Positions 15,793-26,369 are shown, counted from the first letter of the stretch. The stretch: 41,816 nucleotides of DNA from Tsuneonella deserti (GCF_014644315.1 NZ_BMKL01000002.1:1-41816); one strand, 5' to 3'. Translations and numbers: made by a program. Notes: a model not told the origin generated them from the sequence alone.

Positions 15793-18700
15793 GTGTTCGT
15801 TCGGTCGACCGGGGGGCAGTATGCATCGCTGGGAATTGGCAAGCAGATCGATCGAAGCGGGTCTTTCTGCGCGGTCGAGTATTTCGATTCGCCGACTTCC
15901 GAGCCGGTCGTCCATGAGATCGAACACGATCTGATCGAGCGGGTAACGCTCGCCGAGCAGACCCGCGTCTATCATTTCGACGAGGCAGCCGGCGCGTGGG
16001 AGATCGGTCGGCTGCTCGACGATCATGGCGACAGCCAGCTCATCCAGTTTCCGAATGGCAAGGCGAAGCACCTGAAGCTCGAGGCCGTGTTCGTGCGCTG
16101 GGCTCGCCCCATCGAGGATCCGACACCGTTTCTCGCCAACCGGATCAATGAGAGCCCGCGCTTCTCCGATGGACGAAGCGCCTTCATCCGCTCGCAGACG
16201 CGCCAGCGGGCAGCATCGATGGGCATGTCGGCGCTCCTGGCGTCGGCAGTCGAACTCGAGGCGCACCAGATCGAGGTGGTGCGACGCATCCTTCAGGATC
16301 CGGTTCAGCGGTATCTGCTCGCGGACGAGGTCGGCCTCGGCAAGACGATCGAGGCCGGCGTGCTGATCCGTCAGTGTATCCTCGACGCGCAGCAGAGATG
16401 CAGCATCCTCGTGATCGTGCCTGCGGCGTTGGTCGGTCAGTGGCGGAGCGAGCTTGCGGGCAAGTTCTTCCTCGAGCGCTGCCTCGATCGCAACCTCCAT
16501 GTGGTCGCCCTCGACGACGACGACCGCATTCGCGCGCTCCTGCCAAAGGCGACGATGCTAGTCATCGACGAAGCGCACCATCTGACCGAGCGAAAGGCGG
16601 GCGGCGTCGGCGGGATTTACGCAGACGTCGCGGCTGCGGCCCCGGCGATCGACCGGGTCTTGCTCCTGTCGGCGACGCCAGCCCTGCGCAATGAACGCGG
16701 CTTCCTCGAAATGCTGCACTTGCTCGACCCTGCCACTTATCCGCTCGGCGGCGAGGATGCGTTTCGTCGCAAGGTCGAGAGCCGCCAGGCGCTGGCGGAG
16801 ATCGTCGCGGGCCTGACGCCCGAAAATGCGATGTACCTGGACTATACGATCGACCAGTTGGCGGCTCTCTTCCCCGATGATGAACTGCTGCAGGAGCATG
16901 CGAGCGACCTGCGCGGCGTCATCGACACGGTGCCGGAGCCCGACGATCCTGCCCTCATCGAGGCGATCGGACGGCTTCACGCCCATTTGAGCGAAGTCTA
17001 CCGGCTGCATCGCCGCATTCTGCGTCATCGACGGCGGAGTATCGGAGGGCTGACGCCCGACCGAGCCGGCGCCGAGATCGTCCGATATCGCAGCAGAGAT
17101 CGTGCCGCGCTGACCGTGGCCATCGATGACTGGCGGTTCGACGAGGCCATCAAGCTCGACGCGGCAGGCTCGGAGAAACTTTGGGGCGATCGTGTGCGCG
17201 CCTTCTGGCAGGTGCTCGACCGGGCCTCGCAATATCCGAGTTCCGGCCCGGGGATGATCGGATTCCTGGCTCGCCAGCCGGCGATGATCGGCGATCCCGA
17301 ACGCTTTGCGGAGATCAATCGGTGCCTGGGACGTGCCGGGCTGTTCGAAGACCGCGCGGAGGCGCTGCTCGGCGCGCTGGCGTCCCTCGTGCGCAGCCAC
17401 GCACAGTGCGTGATCTTTTGCTCCGACGCCAAGACCGCGGATGCGCTCGCGAAGCGTATCCGGGATGAGTTCGGGATTACGGTCGATCGGCACGATCCAC
17501 AGGACGATGCGTGGACAGCGTTCGCCGGAGCCGCCGATCACCCGGTGCTCGTCTGCGATCGCCGCGCCGAGGAAGGCCTCAACCTCCAGGGCGGGAAGAA
17601 GGTGGTCGTCCACTATGACGTGCCGCTCAATCCGAACCGGATTGAGCAGCGGCTCGGACGGGCGGACCGCTACGGATCGGGCGAGGCGGTGCGCTCGCTG
17701 GTGCTGGCCTGCGAGGACGACCCCCTGGAAATGGCTTGGGTCGGCTATCTCGATACCGCCCTCAGAGTATTCGACCGGTCGGTTGCGAGTCTTCAATATC
17801 TGATCGAGCAGACGGTGCGCGACATAGCGCGTGCGCTCTTCACCGACGGGGCCGAGGCCCTCGCCGATCTCACCGAGAGCAGCACCGGCGAGCACGGCCT
17901 CATCGAGCGCGAGATCAAATCGATCGACCAACAGGACGCGCTCGACGCGCTCGGCACGCCTCCGACCGACCTGGTCGATGAGCTTTCCGAACTCGATGAG
18001 GATTGGCAGTCGATCGCCAGCGATACGGCGATCTGGCTCGAGCAGACACTGCAGTTCGGCCGCGCGGACGAGGCGGGCCCGGTTGCGGCGGCGGGCATGG
18101 CGGCACCGTTCCGCTACGTCTATTCGACCTCGAACCGGCATACGCTCATTCCGTTACCTGCCTTTATGGCGCAGTGTGCGGAGGCGCTCGATCTGCGGCC
18201 CGGGCCGAGGCTCGGGCGAGCGATCCGGACCATCCCCTACACATTCCGCAGGCGCACCGCGCTCAATCGTGCGGCCCGCGTCAACGGCGTTGGTCTGCTC
18301 CGCTACGGCGACGCTTTGATCAGCGGCATGACTGCGCTCACGCAAGCCGATGATCGGGGGCGGTCTTTCGCGATGTGGCGCTTCGCGCCGGACCATGTCG
18401 GCGACCCGCTCGCAGAATTCTTCTTTCGCTTCGACTTCGTCCTGGAGGTCGATACCGCGGCGGCGGACGAGGTGCTGGCGGCCCATGAGCGCGATACGAG
18501 CGCGGCCCGGGCGGCAGTCGGTCGGCGCGGCGACATGGCCCTTGCGCCCTTCTATCGCTCGATCTGGCTCGATCGCGAGCTGGCGCCGGTGAAGGATGAG
18601 GCGCTGCTCGCGCGCTTGAGTCGCCCCTATGGTGTCGAGCCGGACCGTAGCGGCGCCGTCGATCTCAATTTGAACGTCCGGCGTTGGCAGCGCCTGCTGC

Positions 18701-19038
18701 AAATGCAGCTGCCGGAGCTCGCCTATTGGGGAGAGCTTTGCGGAAAGGCGCGTGTGACGGCAGAGGAGGTGCTTCGTGGCGACCCCGAGCTGGTCGCGAG
18801 CCTTGGCCAGGCAGAGCAGCGCGCGGCCCGCGTCGATCAGGGGCGGCTCGGGCAATTGCGAGCCCGGGCCCGAGCCGGTGCGACCGAAGCGGAAAGTGCC
18901 GAGCTTGCATTCGAGGAGCAGCTCGCCGCCGCGGTGCGAGCCGGGATCAACGCCCCGCGTGTGCGGCTCGATACGATCGGCGCGATCTTCATATCGGCGA
19001 GCCGATCGGCGACCGACCGAATTTCGGGCGGCATCTAA
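15793..19038 (+). CDS. dpdE: DpdE, SNF2-family helicase-like ATPase of the Dpd system
   Basis: The product is 1081 aa from a GTG. It is a superfamily 2 SNF2/RapA-like ATPase: Walker A LADEVGLGKTIEAG (about residues 176-189), DEAH box VIDEAHH (258-264), motif III LLLSATPA, and the C-terminal motifs EEGLNLQGGKK and NRIEQRLGRADRYGSG (about 590-625). The N-terminal ~150 residues and the C-terminal ~400 have no fold I can name. In Dpd islands the protein of this type is DpdE, thought to belong to the restriction part that acts on unmodified DNA, probably as a translocase. It ends in TAATG shared with dpdF. The SNF2 call is certain; the Dpd role rests on context. Confidence 0.92.
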   Translation: MFVRSTGGQYASLGIGKQIDRSGSFCAVEYFDSPTSEPVVHEIEHDLIERVTLAEQTRVYHFDEAAGAWEIGRLLDDHGDSQLIQFPNGKAKHLKLEAVFVRWARPIEDPTPFLANRINESPRFSDGRSAFIRSQTRQRAASMGMSALLASAVELEAHQIEVVRRILQDPVQRYLLADEVGLGKTIEAGVLIRQCILDAQQRCSILVIVPAALVGQWRSELAGKFFLERCLDRNLHVVALDDDDRIRALLPKATMLVIDEAHHLTERKAGGVGGIYADVAAAAPAIDRVLLLSATPALRNERGFLEMLHLLDPATYPLGGEDAFRRKVESRQALAEIVAGLTPENAMYLDYTIDQLAALFPDDELLQEHASDLRGVIDTVPEPDDPALIEAIGRLHAHLSEVYRLHRRILRHRRRSIGGLTPDRAGAEIVRYRSRDRAALTVAIDDWRFDEAIKLDAAGSEKLWGDRVRAFWQVLDRASQYPSSGPGMIGFLARQPAMIGDPERFAEINRCLGRAGLFEDRAEALLGALASLVRSHAQCVIFCSDAKTADALAKRIRDEFGITVDRHDPQDDAWTAFAGAADHPVLVCDRRAEEGLNLQGGKKVVVHYDVPLNPNRIEQRLGRADRYGSGEAVRSLVLACEDDPLEMAWVGYLDTALRVFDRSVASLQYLIEQTVRDIARALFTDGAEALADLTESSTGEHGLIEREIKSIDQQDALDALGTPPTDLVDELSELDEDWQSIASDTAIWLEQTLQFGRADEAGPVAAAGMAAPFRYVYSTSNRHTLIPLPAFMAQCAEALDLRPGPRLGRAIRTIPYTFRRRTALNRAARVNGVGLLRYGDALISGMTALTQADDRGRSFAMWRFAPDHVGDPLAEFFFRFDFVLEVDTAAADEVLAAHERDTSAARAAVGRRGDMALAPFYRSIWLDRELAPVKDEALLARLSRPYGVEPDRSGAVDLNLNVRRWQRLLQMQLPELAYWGELCGKARVTAEEVLRGDPELVASLGQAEQRAARVDQGRLGQLRARARAGATEAESAELAFEEQLAAAVRAGINAPRVRLDTIGAIFISASRSATDRISGGI

Positions 19039-21623
19039 TGGCGGTGCATGATTTCGGCAGTCTGCAGGACATTCTGCTCGACCTCACCAAGCTTGAGGCC
19101 GAGCCGCCAGCCGCCGATGGCCTTTTCGACAGGCTGACCCAGATTCTTCTCGCGTCTCGGGCGTCGGGACGGCTGCACAGTCTACCCGACGCGATGGCGC
19201 TTTTCCGGCACGTGCTGCGCCGGCAGTCGCTGCGCGCGGGTCAGCAGGCGCAGTTGCGCGTTCCGTCTGGCGCCGGTTGGCCCAGCCGAGATGATTGGGC
19301 GGTGTTCGGCATTCGGGCGCACAGCGAAGCGAACGGACATTTCCTGGTCGAAGCGCGGCCGTGGCGCGCGGCCTGGCTCGAGGACAGCGACAATCCGGTC
19401 TTCGAGGATGTCTTCGCCGAGCGGAATGTGCGGCTCGACTGGCAGCGGCCGATCGATCCGTTTCTTGGCGAGGCGAGCGGTTTCGACACCTATGTGTCTC
19501 CAGGTCAGCGCGAAGCCGTGCGCAGCGCGTTTCTGCTGCCGCCCGGAGAGACCTTGGTGGTCGCTCTGCCGACCGGGTCGGGCAAGAGTTTCGTCGCCCA
19601 GGCTCCGGTGCTCGCTCGAGGCCTTGAAGGCGGTCTGTCGCTCTGTGTCGTGCCGACGACCGCGCTGGTGCTCGACCAGGCGCGGCAAATGAAGCAGATG
19701 CTCAAGCGCCGCTTTCCCCGCCGCGAAGTGCCCGCGCTTGCCTGGCATGCCGGTCTCGGCGCGGAGGAGCGCGCCGCGATCAAGACCGCCATCCGTGAGG
19801 GCCGCCAAGGCATTCTCTATTGTTCGCCAGAGGCGGTGACGGGCGCGCTGCTGCCCTCGCTTTACGATGCGGCGCGCGCCGGGCTGATCTCCTACCTTAT
19901 CGTCGACGAAGCCCATCTGGTGAGCCAATGGGGCGATGGGTTCCGCCCCGCCTTTCAGATGCTGGCGGGCGTGCGCCGCGGATTGCTCGCGGCGTGCCCC
20001 GGCGGCCGGCGGTTCAGGACGCTCCTTATGTCGGCGACCCTGACGCCCGACACGGTGGAAACGATCGACGCACTGTTCGGGCCGGCGCGCACGGTCCAGA
20101 TGGTCGCCTCGGTCCATCTTCGGCCGGAACCGCAATATTGGGTGCACCGCGAAGACGATCCCGACGAGAAGGATCGGAAAGTCCTCGAACTCCTCAGCCA
20201 CGCGCCGCGGCCATTCATCCTCTACGTGACCAAGCGCAGCGACGCAAAGCGATGGGTGAGATTGCTGCGCGGCAAGGGCTATGCGCGGATCGACTGCTTT
20301 CATGGCGAGACAGCCGATGCCGATCGACGTCGCATCATCGACCAATGGTCCGAAAACCGCCTCGATGGGATCGTCGCAACCTCGGCTTTCGGAGTGGGCA
20401 TCGACAAGCGCGACGTTCGCACGGTCATCCATGCCGCCGTGCCCGAGACGCTCGATCGCTTCTACCAGGAAGTGGGACGCGGCGGGCGCGATGGCTGTCC
20501 GTCGACCTCGTTCCTGATCTACTCGAGCCAAGATCAGGAGACCGCAAATCAGATCGCGTCGCCGACCCTGATCAGCGACGATCTCGCGTTCGAGCGGTGG
20601 TCGACCATGTATGGTCGCAGCACGCAGCTCGACACGATCGGGCAGCTGCTCGAGGTGGATCTGGCCGTCGTGCCTCCGCGGCTGCGGCGGCAGTCTGACT
20701 ACAACCAGTCCTGGAACATGCGCACGCTGATCATGATGGCGCGAGCCGGCATGCTTGGCCTTGAATCGCAGCCTCCGGCCCGCATCGCGCAGCAAGAGGA
20801 GGAGAGCGAAGCAGCGTTCGAGCTCCGCAGCGATGAGCATTGGTCGGAATATTTCCAACGCACCGTCGTCGGCCTGGCGGAGTTGGGGCATCTCAGCCGC
20901 GAACGGTTCGTCGCGCGGATCGGTCAGGAACGGCAGCGTTCGTTCGATGCGGCGACCGAAAACCGTGAACTGCTGGACAAGCTGCTGAGCGGGTCGACCG
21001 AGGTTTCGTTGCTGCTCGACCGGCTCTATCGCAGCAACGCGCCGGGGCGCTCGGTGATCGTGTCGCGAGCGTGCGGGGGATGTCCGGTGCATCGCCGCGC
21101 GGGGGCGGCTGACACCGACTATTCGGCGCCGCCCGCCTACGGGATCGAGCAGGTCGGCCGGTTCGACCTCGGCCTCTTTGCCGGCCGTTTCCCGCAGCTC
21201 GACTTGAACGAGCCGATCATCCTGGCTGTCGACGATCCGGTCGACGATGCTGCGGTCGTCGGCCTGCTGCGCGATTTCGTCGCGATGTTCGGCGTGCGCG
21301 AGATCGCGACCTCCGCGGCATTTCGCCAGCGCAATCCGGCGCTGTCGGCCTTGCACAAGCAGAGCGAGGATCATGTGCTGTTGCTGCAGACGCTTGAAGA
21401 AGAAGTGCTTCGCCCCTCGTCCTACGAGCTTCCCCGGGTGACGCTCTGGACGGACGCGACGGGTGCGACACTGCCGAAACATCTATTCATCATGAAGCGA
21501 CCGCTGCATGTCATCATGGCATCGGCCTCGACGCCGGATCCATGGAACTTCGCGCGCCGCATTGCCGACACCGGTTCCAATGTGCTGGCGGTCGATCAAT
21601 TCAAGCTCGGAGCGCGTCTGTGA
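19038..21623 (+). CDS. dpdF: DpdF, RecQ-like DEAH helicase of the Dpd system
   Basis: The product is 861 aa. The ATG at 19038 overlaps the dpdE stop. It has a RecQ-type helicase core: PTGSGKS (178-184), IVDEAHLVSQWGDGFRPAF (288-306), a SATL motif, and FGVGIDKRDVRTVIH with PETLDRFYQEVGRGGRDG (about 455-485). The N-terminal ~170 residues are family-specific. Near residue 680 a CGGCPVHR segment could bind metal, but a full zinc site is not evident. Its partner position after the SNF2 gene and before dpdG is the standard Dpd order. It is presumed to unwind or translocate on target DNA during restriction; this is inferred from the family. Confidence 0.92.
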   Translation: MAVHDFGSLQDILLDLTKLEAEPPAADGLFDRLTQILLASRASGRLHSLPDAMALFRHVLRRQSLRAGQQAQLRVPSGAGWPSRDDWAVFGIRAHSEANGHFLVEARPWRAAWLEDSDNPVFEDVFAERNVRLDWQRPIDPFLGEASGFDTYVSPGQREAVRSAFLLPPGETLVVALPTGSGKSFVAQAPVLARGLEGGLSLCVVPTTALVLDQARQMKQMLKRRFPRREVPALAWHAGLGAEERAAIKTAIREGRQGILYCSPEAVTGALLPSLYDAARAGLISYLIVDEAHLVSQWGDGFRPAFQMLAGVRRGLLAACPGGRRFRTLLMSATLTPDTVETIDALFGPARTVQMVASVHLRPEPQYWVHREDDPDEKDRKVLELLSHAPRPFILYVTKRSDAKRWVRLLRGKGYARIDCFHGETADADRRRIIDQWSENRLDGIVATSAFGVGIDKRDVRTVIHAAVPETLDRFYQEVGRGGRDGCPSTSFLIYSSQDQETANQIASPTLISDDLAFERWSTMYGRSTQLDTIGQLLEVDLAVVPPRLRRQSDYNQSWNMRTLIMMARAGMLGLESQPPARIAQQEEESEAAFELRSDEHWSEYFQRTVVGLAELGHLSRERFVARIGQERQRSFDAATENRELLDKLLSGSTEVSLLLDRLYRSNAPGRSVIVSRACGGCPVHRRAGAADTDYSAPPAYGIEQVGRFDLGLFAGRFPQLDLNEPIILAVDDPVDDAAVVGLLRDFVAMFGVREIATSAAFRQRNPALSALHKQSEDHVLLLQTLEEEVLRPSSYELPRVTLWTDATGATLPKHLFIMKRPLHVIMASASTPDPWNFARRIADTGSNVLAVDQFKLGARL

Positions 21624-22522
21624 GTATCCTCAACCAAGCGAGCGACGGGCTGTTCAACGTCCTGATCGTGCTGGTTCGCGCGCTCGTCCGCTTCGGGCCA
21701 AAGAGTCGCGAGGATCTGATCCTTGCATGTGGCGGCGCCGCCGACGCGTTCGATACCAGCCAGTTGACGAGAACGCTGAATCGCTGGACCGAACTTGGTC
21801 TGTTCGGTGAGGAAGACGGGTCCGTTATCGTTGCCGAGCCGTACCGCTCTGCGCTCGGCAAGAATGCCGACGAGGCAGAAGCCCGCCTCCCGAAAGTGGC
21901 GCGGACGGTGGCGTTGCAGCCTGCAAACAACGCGCGTTTCTGGGAGAGCGAGGGCGCCAAGAGCGCGGACCTGTCGCGCGGCGTGGCCTGGATGCTCGCC
22001 CAGGACGTCTATACGCTCGATGTCAATTCAGACCGTCTGGCTGAACTGGAGGGGCGGCAGTTGGTCGATAGCGGCGCGCAGAAGATCGCCCAGAACAATA
22101 CGCGCTGGAACGGCCTCAAGACCTGGATGCTGTATCTGGGGTTCGCCCGCGACGGTATGCAGTGGGTCGTCGACCCGACGCAGGCGCTGCGCGAGGCGCT
22201 CCCCGAGATATTCGGATCGAACCGGGAATTGTCCGCTCCCGCTTTCGTGGAGCGGGCGGCGGGGGTGCTGCCGGTCCTCGACGGGGGCGCCTATCGGGTC
22301 CAGGTCGAGGCCGCATTGAAGGAGAGCGCCTGGCCCCGGCTGCGTACCGGCCTCGTCTCCTCGTCGCTGTCGCGGGCGATCCAGCGCCTTGATCGTGAGG
22401 GGTTGATCACGCTTTCGAGCAGAAGCGACACCGAAGGCGTCGTGTCGCTCACCGGCAGCAATGCGCGCATCTGGCAAGACGTGTCGCATGTGGCCCTGGT
22501 GCAGACGGGAAAGGTGCGCTGA
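21620..22522 (+). CDS. dpdG: DpdG, Dpd-system protein of unknown activity
   Basis: The product is 300 aa from a GTG overlapping the dpdF stop as GTGA. No catalytic motif is visible. The N-terminal ~80 residues (LFNVLIVLVRALVRFGPKSR, then a helix pair and LFGEEDGSVIVAEPY) read like a winged-helix fold, and a second such segment may lie near residues 245-285 (LSRAIQRLDREGLITLSS). Two winged helices would suit a DNA-binding or adaptor subunit. The name rests on its position between the RecQ-like DpdF and the ATPase DpdH, the usual Dpd arrangement, and on size. Confidence 0.8.
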   Translation: MSILNQASDGLFNVLIVLVRALVRFGPKSREDLILACGGAADAFDTSQLTRTLNRWTELGLFGEEDGSVIVAEPYRSALGKNADEAEARLPKVARTVALQPANNARFWESEGAKSADLSRGVAWMLAQDVYTLDVNSDRLAELEGRQLVDSGAQKIAQNNTRWNGLKTWMLYLGFARDGMQWVVDPTQALREALPEIFGSNRELSAPAFVERAAGVLPVLDGGAYRVQVEAALKESAWPRLRTGLVSSSLSRAIQRLDREGLITLSSRSDTEGVVSLTGSNARIWQDVSHVALVQTGKVR

Positions 22523-25500
22523 TGCTCGAGAGATATTGGCCGGAGGCCGACGAGGTCAACGCGTGCATCAAGAACGAGGCCGAAACCGCGGATGTGTCGG
22601 TCCTGCTGGCGGTTCATCAGCCGGCCCCGCTCACGACGCGCAATGCCGGTACGAACATTGAGGCCCAGGCAAGCGAGCAGGAACTGCTCGATGCTTTTCT
22701 GTCCGACGACGTGCCGGGCGGATATCTGCTGTTCCCGATCACCGGCCCTTCGGGCGTCGGCAAGTCGCACATCATTCGCTGGCTCGACGCGCAGCTTCAG
22801 CGCTCGCCCAAGCGCGAGCGTCTCCACATCATCCGTATTCCCAAGAGCGCGAGCCTCCGACGCGTTGTCGAGCTCATCCTCGAACCGCTGGAAGGCGATC
22901 CGCGCTTCGAAAAGTCGCGATCGGAGCTGACGCGCGCGGTCGCCGAGGTCGACAAGCGCAAGGCCGTGGTGCTGTTCCGCGCGCAGATCGAAAATGCGCT
23001 GGCGAGCCGAGCAGAGTCGCTCCTGCTGGAGGCCCGCGAACATAAGGACCGGGCAGCGGAGTTGCGACCGCTGATCGGGCATGCCCAGATGCTGCCCAAG
23101 CTGTTCGGGGACGCGGCGCTCAAGGACCATTTCGACGAGACCGTCCTCGCCCGGGTCGTAGCGCGCGCTCTGCGGGGCCGGGAGGATGGCGCGGAGGGAG
23201 ACGAGACCCAATCGCAATTCTTCGCCGAGGATCTGCTTCTCCCAGACACGATCGATCTCAACGAAGCGGCGCTGCCGGTAAAGACCTACTATCAGACCCA
23301 ACTCGCGGTCCAGGATGTGCGCCGCCGCCAGGCCGCGGCCGACCTGCTCAACACGATCGTGGACACCGCGATCGGCAATGTCTTCCAGCTCGAGCAGAGC
23401 ACCGGTGGGATCACCTTGCAGGACATCATCCTGGGAATCCGTGAGATCCTGCTCAAGGACGATATGGACCTGGTGCTGCTCATCGAGGATTTTGCCGCGC
23501 TGTCGGGTATTCAGGATGTGCTGCTCAAGGTCTGCGTGCAGGAAGGCACCCATGACGGCAAGAAGGTGCGCGCCACCATGCGCACGGCGCTCGCGCTCAC
23601 CGATGGCTATCTCGCCTCGCGCGACACGATCCTGACGCGGGCGCAACGCGTCTGGGTGATCGGCCACCGCGAGCAGAGCGACGACGAGATCAAGGGTGCC
23701 GTGATCGAAATGGTCGGCGCCTATCTGAATGCGGCCCGCTGGGGTGAAGACGGCCTGCGCAAACGCTTCGATCGCCGCGGTGCCGACGACGGGCTCACCG
23801 GCTGGTTGCCGGCCTGGCAGGACGAAGAGCAGAGCGATGAAGAAGCCGAGGCGCTAACCGCCTTTGGCTTCTCCGCGCGCGGACATGCGCTGTTTCCGTT
23901 CAACCGTCTGGCGATCGAGCAACTCGTCCAGCGGCATCTGACAGAGGCAAACCGGCTCATCTTCAACCCGCGCCGGGTGATCAACGAGATCCTTCGCCGT
24001 CCGCTGCTCATGCGGGGCACGTTCGTCAGCGGAAATTTCCCGCCGCCTGAATTCCACGGGCTGCGCCCGAACGTGTATCTCGCGGGGCTGGTCCGGCAGG
24101 CAAGCCAGCCCGAGCCCGTCAAGCGGCGTCTGGCTTCCGCCCTGGCCGTGTGGGCCGGCAATGCGGCGGATAAGGCTGCGCTTGCCCATGTGCCGCCGGC
24201 GATCTTCTCGACCTTTTCGCTGCCGACCCCGGCCGAACTCGCCAATGTGCCGTTCGTCCCGACACCCAGTCCGCCCACCTCCCCGGCAGCGCCGGCCCTC
24301 GGAGAGACTCCGCCATCTGCGGCTCGTGCTCCTGCGTCGGCACGAGCAGAGCAGGATCCGCGTGCCGCGGACTGGTCGAAGAAGCTGGATGCTTGGGCGT
24401 CGGGCACAGAATTGGTTCAGGCTGACGCGCGCGAGTTGCGAAGCGCCTTGGCGGCGATGCTGAAGAGCGCGATCAATTGGCCGGCGCTTCGCATTCCGGA
24501 TCAGGAGATCAAGGCCACCTGGCTCTCGATCGCCGGGGCGCGCAACAATCCGGTCGGCGGGCGCATCCTTGTGGTTTGCGATAGCCACGACGACGAGGAC
24601 GGAACGCTGCGCGAAGGCTTTCTCGGTGCGCTGCGGTTCGGCTTCAACGGTCATCGCTGGGATTATCCTGAGGCAGATCTCGACTATGTTGCGAGCGCCG
24701 CGATCGTCGATCGTCTGGTCGCGCAGTTGGTCCCGATGCTCGTTGCGGAAGCAAATGCGCAGACAGCGGTGATCGGCCGTGCGCTGCTCAATCAATCGCG
24801 GATCGTGGGGCTGTCCCCTCCGGTGCGGCCGACTGGCGCCGAACCGCTTCTGCGCGGGCTGTTCGCGGCGCCGCCGCAGGTTGAGACGCAAGCCTTCGAA
24901 GAAGGTTGGGATCAGCTTCGCGCCCAGGCGACAGGGTCGGTCAATGGCCGGAGCACGCGCACGATCCTGCAGGAGCTGCTGCTCGATCGCAGCGCCAGCT
25001 TCCAGGGCGCCGGGAGCAAGCCCTTCGCGGTTGACAGCCCCCGGCTGCTCGACGTGCTTGCCGGAGATCCGCCGGCGGGGCTCCCGGAAGGATTGCCGGA
25101 CGAGGCGCGGACCTTCATTCCGACCATGACCGACGCGCGCATCTGGGGAAGGCTCCAGGCGGTCATCGCAAAGCTTCGTGCCTTCCGTAGCGAGATCGCG
25201 GATTATGTCGACGAGAGCTTCGACAAGAGCGCTTTCGTTGCTGACCTGCGCGAAATCATCCCGCTGCTGCAGAAGACCAACTGCTGGCCTGCCAATGTCG
25301 CGATCAAGCTCAGCGAGTTCGAGATTCGCCTGACAGAGTTCCAGACCAGCCGCTTCGTCGAGTTGGTGGATAAGACGGCGACGATCGTCGACGAAGCGGA
25401 TCGCGAGCAGATCCCCAAATTGCTCAATGCGCTTGGATCGCTCGACCTCGGATTGATCCAGCGCACCATGTCGTTTCTGACTATCGCAAACGACATCGTA

Positions 25501-25638
25501 TCGCAGGCGGAGCCACGCGTCACGCTGCAGGAGTCGGTTCGGGGCCAATCGGACCCCAACGCTGTTGCCGCGGAGATCACCAGCCTGCTCGAAGGCGTGA
25601 GCGGAACGCCGCACGTAGCAGCGGAGGCCGCCGTATGA
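22522..25638 (+). CDS. dpdH: DpdH, large P-loop ATPase of the Dpd system
   Basis: The product is 1038 aa; the ATG forms a TGATG junction with dpdG. The Walker A motif ITGPSGVGKSHIIRWLD is at about residues 73-89 and a likely Walker B is MDLVLLIEDFAAL near residue 315, so the N-terminal half is an AAA/STAND-like ATPase. A low-complexity Pro/Ala linker (about 580-618) separates it from a helical C-terminal half without known motifs. That two-lobe build suggests an ATP-driven platform with a separate interaction part. It belongs to the presumed restriction half. The Dpd name comes from order and size; the substrate is unknown. Confidence 0.85.
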   Translation: MLERYWPEADEVNACIKNEAETADVSVLLAVHQPAPLTTRNAGTNIEAQASEQELLDAFLSDDVPGGYLLFPITGPSGVGKSHIIRWLDAQLQRSPKRERLHIIRIPKSASLRRVVELILEPLEGDPRFEKSRSELTRAVAEVDKRKAVVLFRAQIENALASRAESLLLEAREHKDRAAELRPLIGHAQMLPKLFGDAALKDHFDETVLARVVARALRGREDGAEGDETQSQFFAEDLLLPDTIDLNEAALPVKTYYQTQLAVQDVRRRQAAADLLNTIVDTAIGNVFQLEQSTGGITLQDIILGIREILLKDDMDLVLLIEDFAALSGIQDVLLKVCVQEGTHDGKKVRATMRTALALTDGYLASRDTILTRAQRVWVIGHREQSDDEIKGAVIEMVGAYLNAARWGEDGLRKRFDRRGADDGLTGWLPAWQDEEQSDEEAEALTAFGFSARGHALFPFNRLAIEQLVQRHLTEANRLIFNPRRVINEILRRPLLMRGTFVSGNFPPPEFHGLRPNVYLAGLVRQASQPEPVKRRLASALAVWAGNAADKAALAHVPPAIFSTFSLPTPAELANVPFVPTPSPPTSPAAPALGETPPSAARAPASARAEQDPRAADWSKKLDAWASGTELVQADARELRSALAAMLKSAINWPALRIPDQEIKATWLSIAGARNNPVGGRILVVCDSHDDEDGTLREGFLGALRFGFNGHRWDYPEADLDYVASAAIVDRLVAQLVPMLVAEANAQTAVIGRALLNQSRIVGLSPPVRPTGAEPLLRGLFAAPPQVETQAFEEGWDQLRAQATGSVNGRSTRTILQELLLDRSASFQGAGSKPFAVDSPRLLDVLAGDPPAGLPEGLPDEARTFIPTMTDARIWGRLQAVIAKLRAFRSEIADYVDESFDKSAFVADLREIIPLLQKTNCWPANVAIKLSEFEIRLTEFQTSRFVELVDKTATIVDEADREQIPKLLNALGSLDLGLIQRTMSFLTIANDIVSQAEPRVTLQESVRGQSDPNAVAAEITSLLEGVSGTPHVAAEAAV

Positions 25639-26369
25639 GCACCTCGCTTCCTGCTCGCGCCAAGGCGCTTCGCGAACGGCTGGTTGTGCTCGACCGGCTT
25701 GGCGCGAATGTCGAGGAGACCGGGCTGCTCGAGGACCTGCGCTCGGACCTTGCGCTGCCCGCAGCCGAACTCAGCCGCGCCCTCGACCAGCGTGCGCTGC
25801 TGCTCGGTTCGGGCATCGAAACGCCCGAGCCGTCCTCCCTCGAGACGGCGCGCAAACGGGCCGCGGCGCTTCTCGGCCGCTTTACCGCTGAACGAAAGGC
25901 GGCCGCGCTCAAGAAGGGCACCGGTTGGGCCAATCTGCTCAAGGAGATCAAGGCAGCCTCCACGGATGTCTCCGCGTCCGTCGTGCGGGCCTGGAAGGGA
26001 TATCGGCAAACCGTGTTCACCGGCGAAGCTCCGGCATTGGTGAAAGGCCGCATCGCCTTCACGCCGGCGAACAATGCCGCGTTCAAGACCTATGAACAGC
26101 TCCACCAGGCGTTCCGAGCCGAATTCGACAAATTCCCTGCGGACCACGCAGCGATCGAGCGTGTGAAGGCACTGGCCGCACGCCTGACCGAGACGGCGAA
26201 GGCGTTCGACTTCGACGTTCCGGCCGACGTGAAGCGCTTCCTCGAGGCCATCCAGAGCGGGGGAGCGAAGCTCGACCTGCTGACCGAAGCGGTCCTCGAA
26301 TGGCTCAACGAGAATGATGCGTTCGACAACTACCGTATCGTGCCGCGGAGTGCAGATGGAAGCCGATGA
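25635..26369 (+). CDS. dpdI: DpdI, small helical Dpd-system protein
   Basis: The product is 244 aa. The ATG overlaps the dpdH stop (ATGA) and the end overlaps dpdJ by 14 bp. The composition is rich in Ala, Leu, Glu and Lys, with long predicted helices (for example RAKALRERLVVLDRLGANVE and AIERVKALAARLTETAKAFD), suggesting a coiled-coil or helical-bundle partner protein. There is no enzyme motif. Its place between the ATPase DpdH and the helicase DpdJ matches DpdI of other Dpd islands. The function is unknown; a bridging role between its two large neighbours is a guess from size and helicity only. Confidence 0.75.
   Translation: MSTSLPARAKALRERLVVLDRLGANVEETGLLEDLRSDLALPAAELSRALDQRALLLGSGIETPEPSSLETARKRAAALLGRFTAERKAAALKKGTGWANLLKEIKAASTDVSASVVRAWKGYRQTVFTGEAPALVKGRIAFTPANNAAFKTYEQLHQAFRAEFDKFPADHAAIERVKALAARLTETAKAFDFDVPADVKRFLEAIQSGGAKLDLLTEAVLEWLNENDAFDNYRIVPRSADGSR

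Noticed and set aside
16558..18141. Long minus-strand open frame opposite dpdE, and a similar one at 19182-21482 opposite dpdF
   Set aside because: Long antisense frames are expected in GC-rich genes. The sense proteins carry complete helicase motifs and the antisense products are Arg/Gln/His-rich without domains.
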